Shown here in pieces: positions 31,910-39,464 of a stretch of 42,265 bases of DNA. A model generated the notes under the pieces. That model saw nothing but the letters and a program-made list of their open reading frames with translations, was not told the origin of the DNA and made no database searches. Source of the DNA: a virus; IMG/VR virus record IMGVR_UViG_3300025889_000243, positions 1-42,265 of that record; one strand, 5' to 3'. Numbering within the stretch: the first letter of the stretch is position 1; each line of letters begins with the position of its first letter. The position numbers and the translations under genes are program-made.

Positions 31910-32678
31910 TAAAACAGCAGTAATACTAACTTGTGGACACGCAGACCCTTCAGTGGAAAATGAGCGTTTTTCTTGGTTGGGTGAGTTTCTATACGACATA
32001 AAACCTGACTACGTTGTTGATCTTGGTGACGGTGCTGACATGAGGTCTTTAAACAGTTTTGATACAAGATACCCAGAAGCAATAGTAAGTCAGTCTTACG
32101 AGAAAGATATAGAGGCATACAATGATTCAATGGAGAGACTTAGGTGGAAGTTTAGACACCATAAAAGAAAACGCCCTTACTTTATTGGGTTTGAAGGTAA
32201 CCACGAGAACAGAATTAAAAAAGCAATCGCACATGATCCAAGACTTGAGGGAGCCAAGTTCGGGATTTCCTTCAAGCATCTTCAAACGAAGTACTGGTTC
32301 GACGACTATCACGAATACCAAAACTCAGGGCCTTCGATTGCTGATTATGACGGTGTATCGTATGCTCATTTCTTCTCTAGTGGTAATTTCGGTACAGCTA
32401 CTTCTGGCTTGCATCATGCTTACACCTTACTTCAGAACAGGAACCATTCTAGCACCTGTGGTCATAGTCATAAACGGTCTGTGTATTTTAAAGATGGGGC
32501 TCATCCTACAGGAATTATCGGGCTTGTTGCAGGTTGTTTCAAAGGAGGAGAAGAGTCTTGGGCAGGACAAGCAAATAGGGATTGGTGGAAAGGTGTAGTT
32601 ATAAAGAGAGATATAGACAATGGTATATATGACCCAGAGTTTGTATCAATGGGTAAGTTAAGAGAGTTGTATGGGTAA
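31902..32678 (+). CDS. Calcineurin-like metallophosphoesterase
   Basis: The 258-residue protein has the metallophosphatase motifs in order: a modified first motif TCGHADPS (10-17), VVDLGDGAD (38-46), GFEGNHENR (96-104), HFFSSGNFG, and CGHSH (186-190). These bind two metals. Substrate is unknown; in phages such enzymes occur next to recombination nucleases and may act on nucleotides or DNA ends. A motif copy encodes PSVENE near the start (31943-31964). Confidence 0.88.
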   Translation: MPNKTAVILTCGHADPSVENERFSWLGEFLYDIKPDYVVDLGDGADMRSLNSFDTRYPEAIVSQSYEKDIEAYNDSMERLRWKFRHHKRKRPYFIGFEGNHENRIKKAIAHDPRLEGAKFGISFKHLQTKYWFDDYHEYQNSGPSIADYDGVSYAHFFSSGNFGTATSGLHHAYTLLQNRNHSSTCGHSHKRSVYFKDGAHPTGIIGLVAGCFKGGEESWAGQANRDWWKGVVIKRDIDNGIYDPEFVSMGKLRELYG

Positions 32679-33039
32679 GTTTATTTTAGGTCCCTGCTCA
32701 AACTGTGATGAAAAAGCCGAACATTTACATCATGTAATTCCAGCCTCTCTTGGAGGAAGTGACAGATTAACTAATTTAGTCCCTTTATGTATAAGTTGCC
32801 ACAGTATAGTTCATAATGTGTCTTTCTTACATATAAAAGAGCTTCAAAAGGCTGGAATTGATAAAGCTAGAGAAAGAGGAGTATACAAAAATCGTAAACG
32901 TAAGACTACTATTGACAGAAAACAAGTTAGGTATTTAAGACAAATGAATTTTTCTACGTACAGAATAGCTGACATAATGAATATCTCAAGGATGTCTGTT
33001 CATAGGATACTAAGGGAGGATACTGATGGGAAAACGTAG
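32671..33039 (+). CDS. HNH endonuclease with resolvase-type C-terminal DNA-binding domain
   Basis: Residues 1-48 form an HNH domain with C9 and C12, HH at 20-21, N35, and C40, C43, H44, H48. Residues about 54-118 (HIKELQKAGIDKARERGVYK, then TIDRKQVRYLRQ and STYRIADIMNISRMSVHRIL) look like the arm and helix-turn-helix of a serine recombinase, without its catalytic domain. A site-specific nicking or cutting enzyme, possibly a homing-type endonuclease, fits this. It overlaps both neighbours slightly, so it sits in the operon rather than as an insertion. Confidence 0.82.
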   Translation: MGKFILGPCSNCDEKAEHLHHVIPASLGGSDRLTNLVPLCISCHSIVHNVSFLHIKELQKAGIDKARERGVYKNRKRKTTIDRKQVRYLRQMNFSTYRIADIMNISRMSVHRILREDTDGKT

Positions 33040-33571
33040 TAATTTTGAAAGAGTACCTCGTGATTATTACCCGACACCTATACACGCAGTAGAGCCTCTT
33101 ATACCTCACTTACCTTACTCTTTTAAGTACATAGAACCATGTGCAGGTGATGGAAGGTTAATGGAGCATCTAACTAAGTTAACGGATGGTATGGCAGAAT
33201 GTATATTAGCTCTTGATATAGAGCCTAAAGCTGACCATATAATAAAAGGAGATGCTCTTCACTTTCATGGTGCTAGTGAATTTGATACTGAGATACTAAC
33301 AATAACTAACCCACCGTGGCAAAGAAGGGTGCTACATCCTATAATAGACCAGTACTTAGATATATGTCCTACTTGGTTGTTATTTGACGCAGACTGGATG
33401 CACACAAAGCAATCATCTTTTCTTATGACTTACTGTAAGAAGATTGTAAGTGTTGGTAGGGTAAAGTGGATAGAGGGAAGTAAGAGTTATGGCAAAGATA
33501 ATTGTTGTTGGTACTTATTCGATAAAACAAACAAAGAAGCAACTGAATTTTATGGTAGGGATGTAGAATGA
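33026..33571 (+). CDS. DNA adenine methyltransferase-like protein
   Basis: The 181-residue protein has a SAM-binding motif I-like FKYIEPCAGDGRL (33-45), ALDIEP and KGDALHF motifs, and catalytic TNPPW (94-98), the NPPW form of amino-methyltransferases. The short length and DYYPTP at 13-18 recall phage methylases that protect DNA or that only bind SAM. Substrate and target site are unknown. It follows the HNH gene, but no clear restriction partner is visible. Confidence 0.75.
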   Translation: MGKRSNFERVPRDYYPTPIHAVEPLIPHLPYSFKYIEPCAGDGRLMEHLTKLTDGMAECILALDIEPKADHIIKGDALHFHGASEFDTEILTITNPPWQRRVLHPIIDQYLDICPTWLLFDADWMHTKQSSFLMTYCKKIVSVGRVKWIEGSKSYGKDNCCWYLFDKTNKEATEFYGRDVE

Positions 33572-33894
33572 ACTTTGACGAATATCAAACACAAGCAAGT
33601 AAGACTACAATATATGATGATAAGTATAATATAATATATCCCTCTTTGGGTTTAGTAAATGAAGCAGGAGAGGTAGCAGGTAAGGTCAAGAAAGTACTAA
33701 GAGACAATGGTGGTATATTTGGTACTATTGAACGAGAAGCTATTAAGAAGGAGTTAGGTGATGTCTTGTGGTATATGTCAGCAGTATGTAGTGACTTAAA
33801 TATAAATATGTCAGATGTTGCTAAAGCTAATATTGATAAGTTAAATAGTAGATTGACTAGAGGTGTCCTTGGAGGGTCTGGAGATGAAAGATAA
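33568..33894 (+). CDS. MazG-like nucleotide pyrophosphohydrolase
   Basis: The 108-residue protein has the MazG helical metal site: GLVNEAGEVAGKVKK (E32, E35) and KKELGDVLWYM (E62, D65). It hydrolyses (d)NTPs, or possibly ppGpp, to monophosphates and is common in marine phages, where it may reset the host nucleotide pool. It lies just before the ribonucleotide reductase, consistent with nucleotide supply. Confidence 0.9.
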   Translation: MNFDEYQTQASKTTIYDDKYNIIYPSLGLVNEAGEVAGKVKKVLRDNGGIFGTIEREAIKKELGDVLWYMSAVCSDLNINMSDVAKANIDKLNSRLTRGVLGGSGDER

Positions 33895-34066
33895 TATAAT
33901 CGTAAGGTATTTTAATTATTTAAAACATTGGAGACTTCATAGGGAAACTATAAAACAGTTAAATAAGCTATCTGATAGGGATCTAAATGATATAGGTCTA
34001 TATAGAGGTGACATAGATAGTATGATATGGTTAGATGAAGACAGAAAAAAAAGGGGCAAAAAATGA
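33884..34066 (+). CDS. DUF1127 protein
   Basis: I choose the ATG at 33884 (MKDNIIVRYFNYLKHWRLHR), which follows GGAGGGTCTGGAG; the longer frame from a GTG at 33863 lacks support. The 60-residue protein carries TIKQLNKLSDRDLNDIGLYR, the DUF1127 pattern. DUF1127 proteins are small, frequent in alphaproteobacteria, and some bind RNA and affect stress or small-RNA turnover. Seeing one between mazG and the reductase suggests a captured host regulator. Function here is unknown. Confidence 0.8.
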   Translation: MKDNIIVRYFNYLKHWRLHRETIKQLNKLSDRDLNDIGLYRGDIDSMIWLDEDRKKRGKK

Positions 34067-36027
34067 ACAACTACTTACCAACAGATTACCAAGCATTTAT
34101 ACATACATCAAGATATGCTAGATGGTTAGAAGATGAAAACAGAAGAGAGACTTGGCCTGAGACAGTGAGTAGGTATATGTCTAATGTTATATTACCTAAA
34201 CTAAGTGCATCACACCCAGAGATAAAAAAGATAGAGGAGATGATTCTTAATTTAGATGTAATGCCATCTATGAGAGCTTTAATGACAGCAGGTTCTGCCG
34301 CTAACAGAGACAACACTTGTATGTATAACTGTAGTTATCTACCAGTAGATGACCCTAAAGCGTTTGATGAAGCTATGTATATACTTCTGTGTGGTACAGG
34401 TGTAGGGTTTTCTGTAGAGAGTGACTTCGTAAACAAACTACCTGAGATACCAGAACTACAAGAAAGTGATTTAGTTATTAAGGTTAAAGATAGTAAAGAG
34501 GGGTGGGCTAAAGCTCTTAGACAGGTTGTAGCACTGCTATACGCAGGTGAGATACCACAATGGGATGTATCTTTAGTTAGACCTGCTGGAGCTAGGCTTA
34601 AGACATTTGGTGGTAGAGCTTCTGGACCTGCCCCTCTCGTGGACTTATTTAACTTTACATTAGCTACATTTAAATCTGCACAAGGTAGGAAACTTGCACC
34701 TATAGAGTGTCACGATCTTATGTGTAAGATAGGAGAGATTGTTGTTGTAGGTGGTGTTAGACGTTCAGCTATGATTTCACTGTCTAATTTAGATGATGAC
34801 AGAATGAGACACGCTAAGTCAGGTTCATGGTATGATAGCACACCCTATAGAGCATTAGCTAACAACTCAGTATGTTACACTGAAAAACCTGCAATGGAAA
34901 CTTTTATGCGTGAGTGGCTTGCTCTGGTAGAAAGTAAGTCAGGTGAACGTGGTGTGTTTAATAGACAGGCTTGTAAGGATGTAGCTAAACGTAATGGTAG
35001 ACGTAACCCAGAGTTTGAGTTTGGAACTAACCCCTGTAGCGAAATTAGCTTAAGACCACATGAGTTCTGTAATCTAAGTGAAGTAGTTGTTAGAGCTACA
35101 GATGATATAAATTCATTAGTTGAAAAGGTTAAGATAGCTACTATAATAGGAACTATACAATCTAGTTACACCAAGTTTCCTTACTTACGTAAAGTATGGG
35201 CTAATAACTGTGAAGAGGAGAGACTTCTGGGAGTCAGCTTAACTGGCATTATGGACAACCCACTTATGACTAAAGCCAACTCAGGACTAGATAAAACCTT
35301 AGATACACTAAGGCAAGTATCTATAGACACTAACAAGGAGTGGTCTAGTATTTTAGGAATACAACAGTCTACTGCTACTACTTGTGTAAAACCTAGTGGT
35401 ACAGTAAGTCAAATGGTTGATAGTGCGTCAGGTATTCATGCTAGGCATAGTCCTTACTATATTAGAACTGTAAGAGGAGACAACAAAGACCCACTAACTA
35501 AGTTTATGGTAGATCAAGGTATACCTTCTGAGCCTTGTGCAATGAAACCAGATAATACTACAGTGTTTAGCTTTCCTGTTAAGTCTCCTGATAACTCTGT
35601 ATTTAGAGATGACATGACTGCTATTGAGCAACTAGAGTTGTGGTTAACTTATCAAAGGCATTGGTGTGAACATAAACCCAGTATAACAGTTAGTGTTAAA
35701 GAAGAGGAGTGGCTAGAGGTAGGTTCTTTTGTCTATAAACATTTTGATGAGATGAGCGGTGTGTCCTTCTTACCTTATGTAGATCACTCTTATGTTCAAG
35801 CACCTTATCAAGAGGTAGAAGCTGAAGGTCCTCTTAAAGTTGTTGTGTCTGAGTTTGACGATTCTATTACAGAAAGGCATCATACATACGAAAGTTTATT
35901 ATCTATTATGCCTAGTAAGATTGACTGGTCTAAACTATCTGATTTTGAAGTAGAGGACACAACTAGATCAAGTCAAACCTTTGCTTGTACAGGAGAAGTG
36001 TGTGAAATGGTAGATATTAGTTCATAG
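34063..36027 (+). CDS. nrdJ: Adenosylcobalamin-dependent ribonucleotide reductase (class II)
   Basis: The 654-residue protein resembles monomeric class II reductases. It has redox Cys C90 (MYNCSYLP), the FGTNPCSE loop with thiyl C326 and E328, C337 eleven residues on, and the C-terminal shuttle pair C642/C647 (CTGEVC), the same spacing as in the Lactobacillus enzyme. It makes deoxynucleotides, needs vitamin B12 and needs no oxygen. With MazG and the DUF3310 gene it forms the nucleotide-supply block. It overlaps the DUF1127 stop by 4 nt. Confidence 0.93.
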   Translation: MNNYLPTDYQAFIHTSRYARWLEDENRRETWPETVSRYMSNVILPKLSASHPEIKKIEEMILNLDVMPSMRALMTAGSAANRDNTCMYNCSYLPVDDPKAFDEAMYILLCGTGVGFSVESDFVNKLPEIPELQESDLVIKVKDSKEGWAKALRQVVALLYAGEIPQWDVSLVRPAGARLKTFGGRASGPAPLVDLFNFTLATFKSAQGRKLAPIECHDLMCKIGEIVVVGGVRRSAMISLSNLDDDRMRHAKSGSWYDSTPYRALANNSVCYTEKPAMETFMREWLALVESKSGERGVFNRQACKDVAKRNGRRNPEFEFGTNPCSEISLRPHEFCNLSEVVVRATDDINSLVEKVKIATIIGTIQSSYTKFPYLRKVWANNCEEERLLGVSLTGIMDNPLMTKANSGLDKTLDTLRQVSIDTNKEWSSILGIQQSTATTCVKPSGTVSQMVDSASGIHARHSPYYIRTVRGDNKDPLTKFMVDQGIPSEPCAMKPDNTTVFSFPVKSPDNSVFRDDMTAIEQLELWLTYQRHWCEHKPSITVSVKEEEWLEVGSFVYKHFDEMSGVSFLPYVDHSYVQAPYQEVEAEGPLKVVVSEFDDSITERHHTYESLLSIMPSKIDWSKLSDFEVEDTTRSSQTFACTGEVCEMVDISS

Positions 36028-36029
36028 AC

Positions 36030-36085
36030 ACTTGTATTATCTAAAATAGTTCTTATATAATTAATACCCACTAGTGGAAATAAGG
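36030..36085 (+). promoter_or_regulatory. Diverged phage promoter element plus oriented motif
   Basis: ACTTGTATTATCTAAAATAG followed by TTCTTATATAATTA resembles the three 41-nt elements but with small insertions and deletions. A full oriented motif (CCCACTAGTGGAAATAAGG, 36067-36085) follows and provides the AAGGAG ribosome site of the DUF3310 gene. Confidence 0.5.
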
Positions 36086-36092
36086 AGTAAGT

Positions 36093-36380
36093 ATGGCTAA
36101 ATGGTCTGAAAAAGAGTGGAAACCCGACACTAAGAAAAAGGATAATGTGAATCACCCACCTCATTACGGAAACGGAAAGATAGAGTGTATAGACTACATA
36201 CAAGATTTCTTAAGTGATGAAGAGTTTATAGGATACCTACGTGGGAATATAGCCAAGTATATGCATAGATGGAGATACAAGAATGGGATAGAAGATTTAC
36301 AGAAAGCACAATGGTATAATAACAGACTCATAAAATTTTATATGGATAGAGTTCTGTCACTGACAAAAGATAAACAATAA
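36093..36380 (+). CDS. DUF3310 protein (T7 gp1.7-like nucleotide kinase family)
   Basis: The 95-residue protein has NHPPHYGNGKIECIDYIQDF and RGNIAKYMHRWRYKNGIEDL, the DUF3310 signature also found in T7 gp1.7, a nucleotide kinase. It is the last gene of the rightward operon, after the reductase, and is followed by a terminator. It may phosphorylate nucleotides, though many DUF3310 proteins are untested. TAAGGAGTAAGT precedes the ATG. Confidence 0.85.
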   Translation: MAKWSEKEWKPDTKKKDNVNHPPHYGNGKIECIDYIQDFLSDEEFIGYLRGNIAKYMHRWRYKNGIEDLQKAQWYNNRLIKFYMDRVLSLTKDKQ

Positions 36381-36425
36381 AAAAAGCCCCTGTACCAACT
36401 AAGGTATAGGGGCTTAATTATTTTA
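36380..36425. terminator. Bidirectional terminator between convergent operons
   Basis: A 13-bp stem pairs 36384-36396 (AAGCCCCTGTACC) with 36403-36415 (GGTATAGGGGCTT), with one G-T pair and a 6-nt loop. An A-run precedes it (U-run for the minus strand) and AATTATTTT follows. It ends both the rightward early operon and the leftward lysis operon. Confidence 0.92.
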
Positions 36426-36439
36426 AATGTATGTTATTC

Positions 36440-36814
36440 TTAAGGGTATTTTTTCCAGTTTAACTCCCAGTGAGGTCCATCTGGAAAGCTCTTCCAGTCA
36501 CCACCCCAATCAATACTAACCTTAAGTTCTTTTGCGGCCTTCTTCATAGCCTTCTCTATAGGGTCAAAGTCTTCCCATTCCCAAGAGATAGGCCAAGGTG
36601 CTATATCAACAGCATGACCTGTTAGGTGTCTTGAGTTCATTGTGGTGCTTTTACCAGTCTTAACAAGCTCTCTTTGCCTATCAATATTTCTAACACCCTC
36701 AATTACAGTGAAGTCTCTTTCAGTAATCTCTATCGCTCTTTGTATTACATCCTGTAGATCTGGATTAACACCTGATAGATTTTGTAGACTTCTTTGTCCT
36801 AACTCGTATCCCAT
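36440..36814 (-). CDS. M15-family peptidase endolysin
   Basis: The 124-residue protein has SRHLTGHAVDIAP (H63, D70) and DGPHWEL (H115), the zinc site of VanY/L-alanyl-D-glutamate peptidases used as phage endolysins. It has no signal peptide, so export needs the holin gene that precedes it. Its ATG overlaps the holin stop (TAATG). It cleaves the peptide bridges of the host wall at lysis. Confidence 0.93.
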   Translation of the reverse strand: MGYELGQRSLQNLSGVNPDLQDVIQRAIEITERDFTVIEGVRNIDRQRELVKTGKSTTMNSRHLTGHAVDIAPWPISWEWEDFDPIEKAMKKAAKELKVSIDWGGDWKSFPDGPHWELNWKKYP

Positions 36815-37179
36815 TATTTCTTTCCTCCGAATATTTTAGTTGCAGATCTTATACCAAAACTTGCGGCTATAACTACACCAAGGGAATATGTGTACCACTG
36901 AGGAGCTTGACCTAAAGCAATAAACCCTGCTTCTGCAATATCTCTACCCCAGTCACCACAGAAACTTAAAATAAATGGTCCCGACAAAAGTAGAACTAGA
37001 TATTCGTCTTTCCATGAGCTTTGTGTAGCTTTCATAGCTTCAAGATCCCAGTCAATTTCTCCTGTAGCAATCTTTAGATCTTTGGTAGCTTTTGCTTTCT
37101 GAGCGGCTGTTTTACCTTCGATCCAAGAACCTGCTAGTCCTGCAACTGGTCCAACTATGTTTCCTAATATACCCAACAT
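36814..37179 (-). CDS. Holin (DUF3154-like, 3TM superfamily)
   Basis: The 121-residue protein begins MLGILGNIVGPVAGLAGSWI, has a charged helix (AAQKAKATKDLKIATGEIDW), then WKDEYLVLLLSGPFILSFCG and a third hydrophobic segment YSLGVVIAASFGI, ending in basic KIFGGKK. The WKDEY-hydrophobic pattern is typical of DUF3154 holins. It is placed directly before the endolysin and would open the inner membrane to it. Confidence 0.82.
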   Translation of the reverse strand: MLGILGNIVGPVAGLAGSWIEGKTAAQKAKATKDLKIATGEIDWDLEAMKATQSSWKDEYLVLLLSGPFILSFCGDWGRDIAEAGFIALGQAPQWYTYSLGVVIAASFGIRSATKIFGGKK

Positions 37180-37259
37180 CAGTTATTACACTGACATTTA
37201 TCACAACAGTTGCAAGGCATAGCTAGTATTGCACGTAGTACACGATTAAGATAAGACAT
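37179..37259 (-). CDS. 26-residue Cys-rich microprotein
   Basis: An ATG at 37259 overlaps the stop of the gene before it (TAATG) and follows GGAGCAGAG. It reads MSYLNRVLRAILAMPCNCCD then KCQCNN, and its stop overlaps the holin ATG (TGATG). Five of the last eleven residues are Cys, and the first half is an amphipathic or membrane-seeking helix. The strict packing between two lysis genes suggests it is translated and may modulate the holin. Confidence 0.5.
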   Translation of the reverse strand: MSYLNRVLRAILAMPCNCCDKCQCNN

Positions 37260-37423
37260 TACTCTGCTCCACCTTTTTCTTTTAATACAATACCAAAGAT
37301 ACCACCAACTATACCTGCCCATGTTAATATAGGCATAGTAAACAAGATACCTAGTCCTACTCCTGCAAGTGCAAGTGCTAGATATGTTGTAGGCTCTTTA
37401 AGTCTTCCAGTAATCCAATCCAT
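37259..37423 (-). CDS. Small two-TM membrane protein (holin/antiholin-like)
   Basis: The 54-residue protein from the ATG at 37423 (AGGAGAAATAACT upstream) reads MDWITGRLKEPTTYLALALA, then GVGLGILFTMPILTWAGIVG and GIFGIVLKEKGGAE. One long or two short membrane segments cover residues 13-47. It lies two genes before the endolysin. A second holin or antiholin is likely, though only the membrane nature is seen. Confidence 0.65.
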   Translation of the reverse strand: MDWITGRLKEPTTYLALALAGVGLGILFTMPILTWAGIVGGIFGIVLKEKGGAE

Positions 37424-37434
37424 AGTTATTTCTC

Positions 37435-37794
37435 CTATTTAAAAGTAATAGCAACACCAACTGATAGGTCACTATATTTAAAGTCTTTGTCTAAAGATAG
37501 CTCTGAGTAAGCAGATAAGTTATCACTTATAGCCATAGTACTCTTGACAGATGCACCAGAGATATTAAAAGAATCTGAACTTGAATATCCCCAGTCTAAT
37601 GCAGGTCTAATAGAGAGTCTTGAAACATTAGCTGTAACACCAATATCACCTGACCACTTTTTCGTCTTAAGACCATACTCGACTGATGCGTCTGGTTTTA
37701 TTAGCGACATAATGCTACTTCTCGCAACACCTTCAGCTTGTGCGTAAGCTGATGATAGAGCAATAATAACACCTGCAATAAATAGTTTTCTCAT
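37435..37794 (-). CDS. Exported outer-membrane beta-strand protein
   Basis: The 119-residue protein has a clear signal peptide (MRKLFIAGVIIALSSAYAQA, cleavage before EGV). The rest alternates polar and apolar residues as in beta strands (SVEYGLKTKKWSGDIGVTAN, LSIRPALDWGY, YSDLSVGVAITFK) and ends in Phe-Lys. It looks like a small outer-membrane barrel or half barrel. It could alter the host surface or act in lysis or exclusion. Seen: signal and strand pattern. Inferred: location. Confidence 0.65.
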   Translation of the reverse strand: MRKLFIAGVIIALSSAYAQAEGVARSSIMSLIKPDASVEYGLKTKKWSGDIGVTANVSRLSIRPALDWGYSSSDSFNISGASVKSTMAISDNLSAYSELSLDKDFKYSDLSVGVAITFK

Positions 37795-37807
37795 ATATTT
37801 TATCCTC

Positions 37808-38143
37808 TTATTTATTTTGACTTGTTTTAGTTTTACTTAAAGCTGTAGCACCCATGAAACCTAGTACTACACCCATCTGTGCTACAAGAAAGGTATTAAG
37901 AAAACCCGATGCTGATTCCATTCGAGGTATATTAATAATGGGTGTAAGTAATATTATAACTGTAACTATTGTTGTACCCATAGCTAACCAAGCCATAGTA
38001 CGTTGTGTATCCATCATCTTGTCTTCATTTTCTAAACGAATCCATCTTTCGTGACGGTCTAATTCTTCATCAGTAATAACACCATCACCATTTGAATCGG
38101 CTACGGCATATTTACTATCTACTTGTAATTTTTTAGGTGACAT
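37808..38143 (-). CDS. EF-hand plus two-TM membrane protein
   Basis: The 111-residue protein has an EF-hand-like calcium loop (DSNGDGVITDEEL at about 17-29), a charged helix, and two membrane helices (TMAWLAMGTTIVTVIILLTP; FLVAQMGVVLGFMGATAL). A similar layout is, from memory, present in marine T4-like phages. It may sense calcium or anchor a complex in the membrane. It overlaps the next upstream gene by 11 nt. Confidence 0.7.
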   Translation of the reverse strand: MSPKKLQVDSKYAVADSNGDGVITDEELDRHERWIRLENEDKMMDTQRTMAWLAMGTTIVTVIILLTPIINIPRMESASGFLNTFLVAQMGVVLGFMGATALSKTKTSQNK

Positions 38144-38351
38144 TTTTACCTTTCATTCTTAATACGTGTTCATTATAACTTATGCCTAACTCTTTAGCTC
38201 TTTTTACTCTAAGTTTAACTACCATTAAGTCTGGACTTTTCCAAAACTTTTTTACGGCTTTATCCCATAAAAACTTTTTATATGCTAAATCTTTATTGTC
38301 AGAAGGTTGCCATATATCAGATAATACTGGCCCACCATTATGTCCTAACAT
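38133..38351 (-). CDS. GHNGGP-type small basic protein
   Basis: The 72-residue protein starts MLGHNGGPVLSDIWQPSDNK and continues with basic helices (RVKRAKELGISYNEHVLRMK). The N-terminal GHNGGP motif is common in small alphaproteobacterial phage and GTA proteins of unknown function. The second half could be a helix-turn-helix. Start overlaps the previous stop (TAATG). Confidence 0.65.
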   Translation of the reverse strand: MLGHNGGPVLSDIWQPSDNKDLAYKKFLWDKAVKKFWKSPDLMVVKLRVKRAKELGISYNEHVLRMKGKNVT

Positions 38352-38551
38352 TATACTTCTTCTCCATAAGGATTAAACTTAAAGCACTTAGCTTTTACAT
38401 AGTGGCCTGTAGTCAGTAAACTTTTTGCCATAGGTATTATTTGTTCTTCACATTGTATTTCTGACTGAAACAAGTGATCTCTTCGTACCATTACATCACA
38501 TGAAGTAGCGTCTGTAGGTACTGCACAGTATAGTATTATAGCGAGAAACAT
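38351..38551 (-). CDS. Small exported Cys-containing protein
   Basis: The 66-residue protein begins with a short hydrophobic export signal (MFLAIILYCAVPTDA) followed by SCDVMVRRDHLFQSEIQCEE and KAKCFKFNPYGEEV. Three Cys in the mature part could form a disulfide in the periplasm. Start and stop both overlap neighbours (TAATG). No family name known; a similar protein is, from memory, in marine cyanophages. Confidence 0.62.
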   Translation of the reverse strand: MFLAIILYCAVPTDATSCDVMVRRDHLFQSEIQCEEQIIPMAKSLLTTGHYVKAKCFKFNPYGEEV

Positions 38552-39054
38552 TAGTTTCCAACCAGAGGGTTATCCAAAGCCTCCTGTAGTCTTGTACCTA
38601 ATCTCTCTTCTAGTTTAGTCATAGCTTCTTCTATACGACTTTCTGTTTCTCGCATTGTATCTCGTACATCTTTTTCTGTCTCACGATTTAGTGCTTCTAC
38701 TTCTCGCATAGATGCTATTGTATCTTTTTGTAACTGGTTCATCTCATCAATAGCATTCTGAACTTCGTTACGTATCTTATCTACATGACCTTCTACAGTC
38801 ATTATATCTTCACGTAGATTGTTTTTAATATCACGAGTGTAGTCTATAGCTTCATCTAGTTTAGTCTGTGTTAAAGTATTCTGAGCTGTTATTGTGTCTA
38901 CATCTATCTCTTGGATAATCTCTTTCATGTCCATGTAGTCTTTATAGAACTCAAAGCCGCCCCACAGACCACCACCAAGTGCCGAAACGATTGGTACGAG
39001 TAGCATGAGTCTGCCACCTTTTATCTTTGCACCTGCTATCTCTACCTCTGCCAT
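38551..39054 (-). CDS. Membrane-anchored coiled-coil protein (spanin-like layout)
   Basis: The 167-residue protein has one membrane segment (RLMLLVPIVSALGGGLWGGF, about 15-34) and then a long acidic coiled coil to the end (LDEAIDYTRDIKNNLREDIM, EKDVRDTMRETESRIEEAMT). This is the shape of an i-spanin or of a periplasmic tether. No lipoprotein o-spanin is obvious next to it. It is part of the exported-protein cluster. Confidence 0.62.
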   Translation of the reverse strand: MAEVEIAGAKIKGGRLMLLVPIVSALGGGLWGGFEFYKDYMDMKEIIQEIDVDTITAQNTLTQTKLDEAIDYTRDIKNNLREDIMTVEGHVDKIRNEVQNAIDEMNQLQKDTIASMREVEALNRETEKDVRDTMRETESRIEEAMTKLEERLGTRLQEALDNPLVGN

Positions 39055-39062
39055 ACTACACC

Positions 39063-39464
39063 TTAGTTTTCAAATGAGAGACTTCTTAACTGATTAATCT
39101 CTTGCTGTAACTTCATTACTTCTAGTTCTTTTTTCTGTAACTCTAACTCATACAGTCTGTTACAATCTATTCTTGACTTAACTCTTTTACCTAACGGTAT
39201 TATTATTCTACTGTAAACACCTATATCACCTGTCTTAGTATTATCTGTAGATATAGTTCCACCCTGTATTATGCCTGTAACTCCAAACTCCCACTGTGTA
39301 GCTGATCCTATAGCATTACTGCAATCTAATTCTCCTGCCCTAAACTTGTCAGCTTGGTAACTCATACTAGAATTAGGAAGAGATAAACTTAATGAGTTAG
39401 ACGTTGAGTCTGCTAAACTAAAGTTATAACAACAACAAAGAATTATAATAAGAAGAACTCTCAT
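39063..39464 (-). CDS. Exported protein with C-terminal coiled coil
   Basis: The 133-residue protein has a signal sequence (MRVLLIIILCCCYNFSLADS), a conserved-looking middle (FRAGELDCSNAIGSATQWEF, GDIGVYSRIIIPLGKRVKSR, IDCNRLYEL) with two Cys, and a coiled coil end (LELQKKELEVMKLQQEINQL). From memory the middle is shared with marine T4-like phages. The two Cys likely form a disulfide. It overlaps the chaperone-like gene by 4 nt. Confidence 0.65.
   Translation of the reverse strand: MRVLLIIILCCCYNFSLADSTSNSLSLSLPNSSMSYQADKFRAGELDCSNAIGSATQWEFGVTGIIQGGTISTDNTKTGDIGVYSRIIIPLGKRVKSRIDCNRLYELELQKKELEVMKLQQEINQLRSLSFEN

Noticed and set aside
32671-33571. Restriction-modification pair (HNH plus methylase)
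   Set aside because: The genes are adjacent and slightly overlapping, but the HNH protein resembles free-standing or homing nucleases and the methylase is short; no evidence links their target sites.
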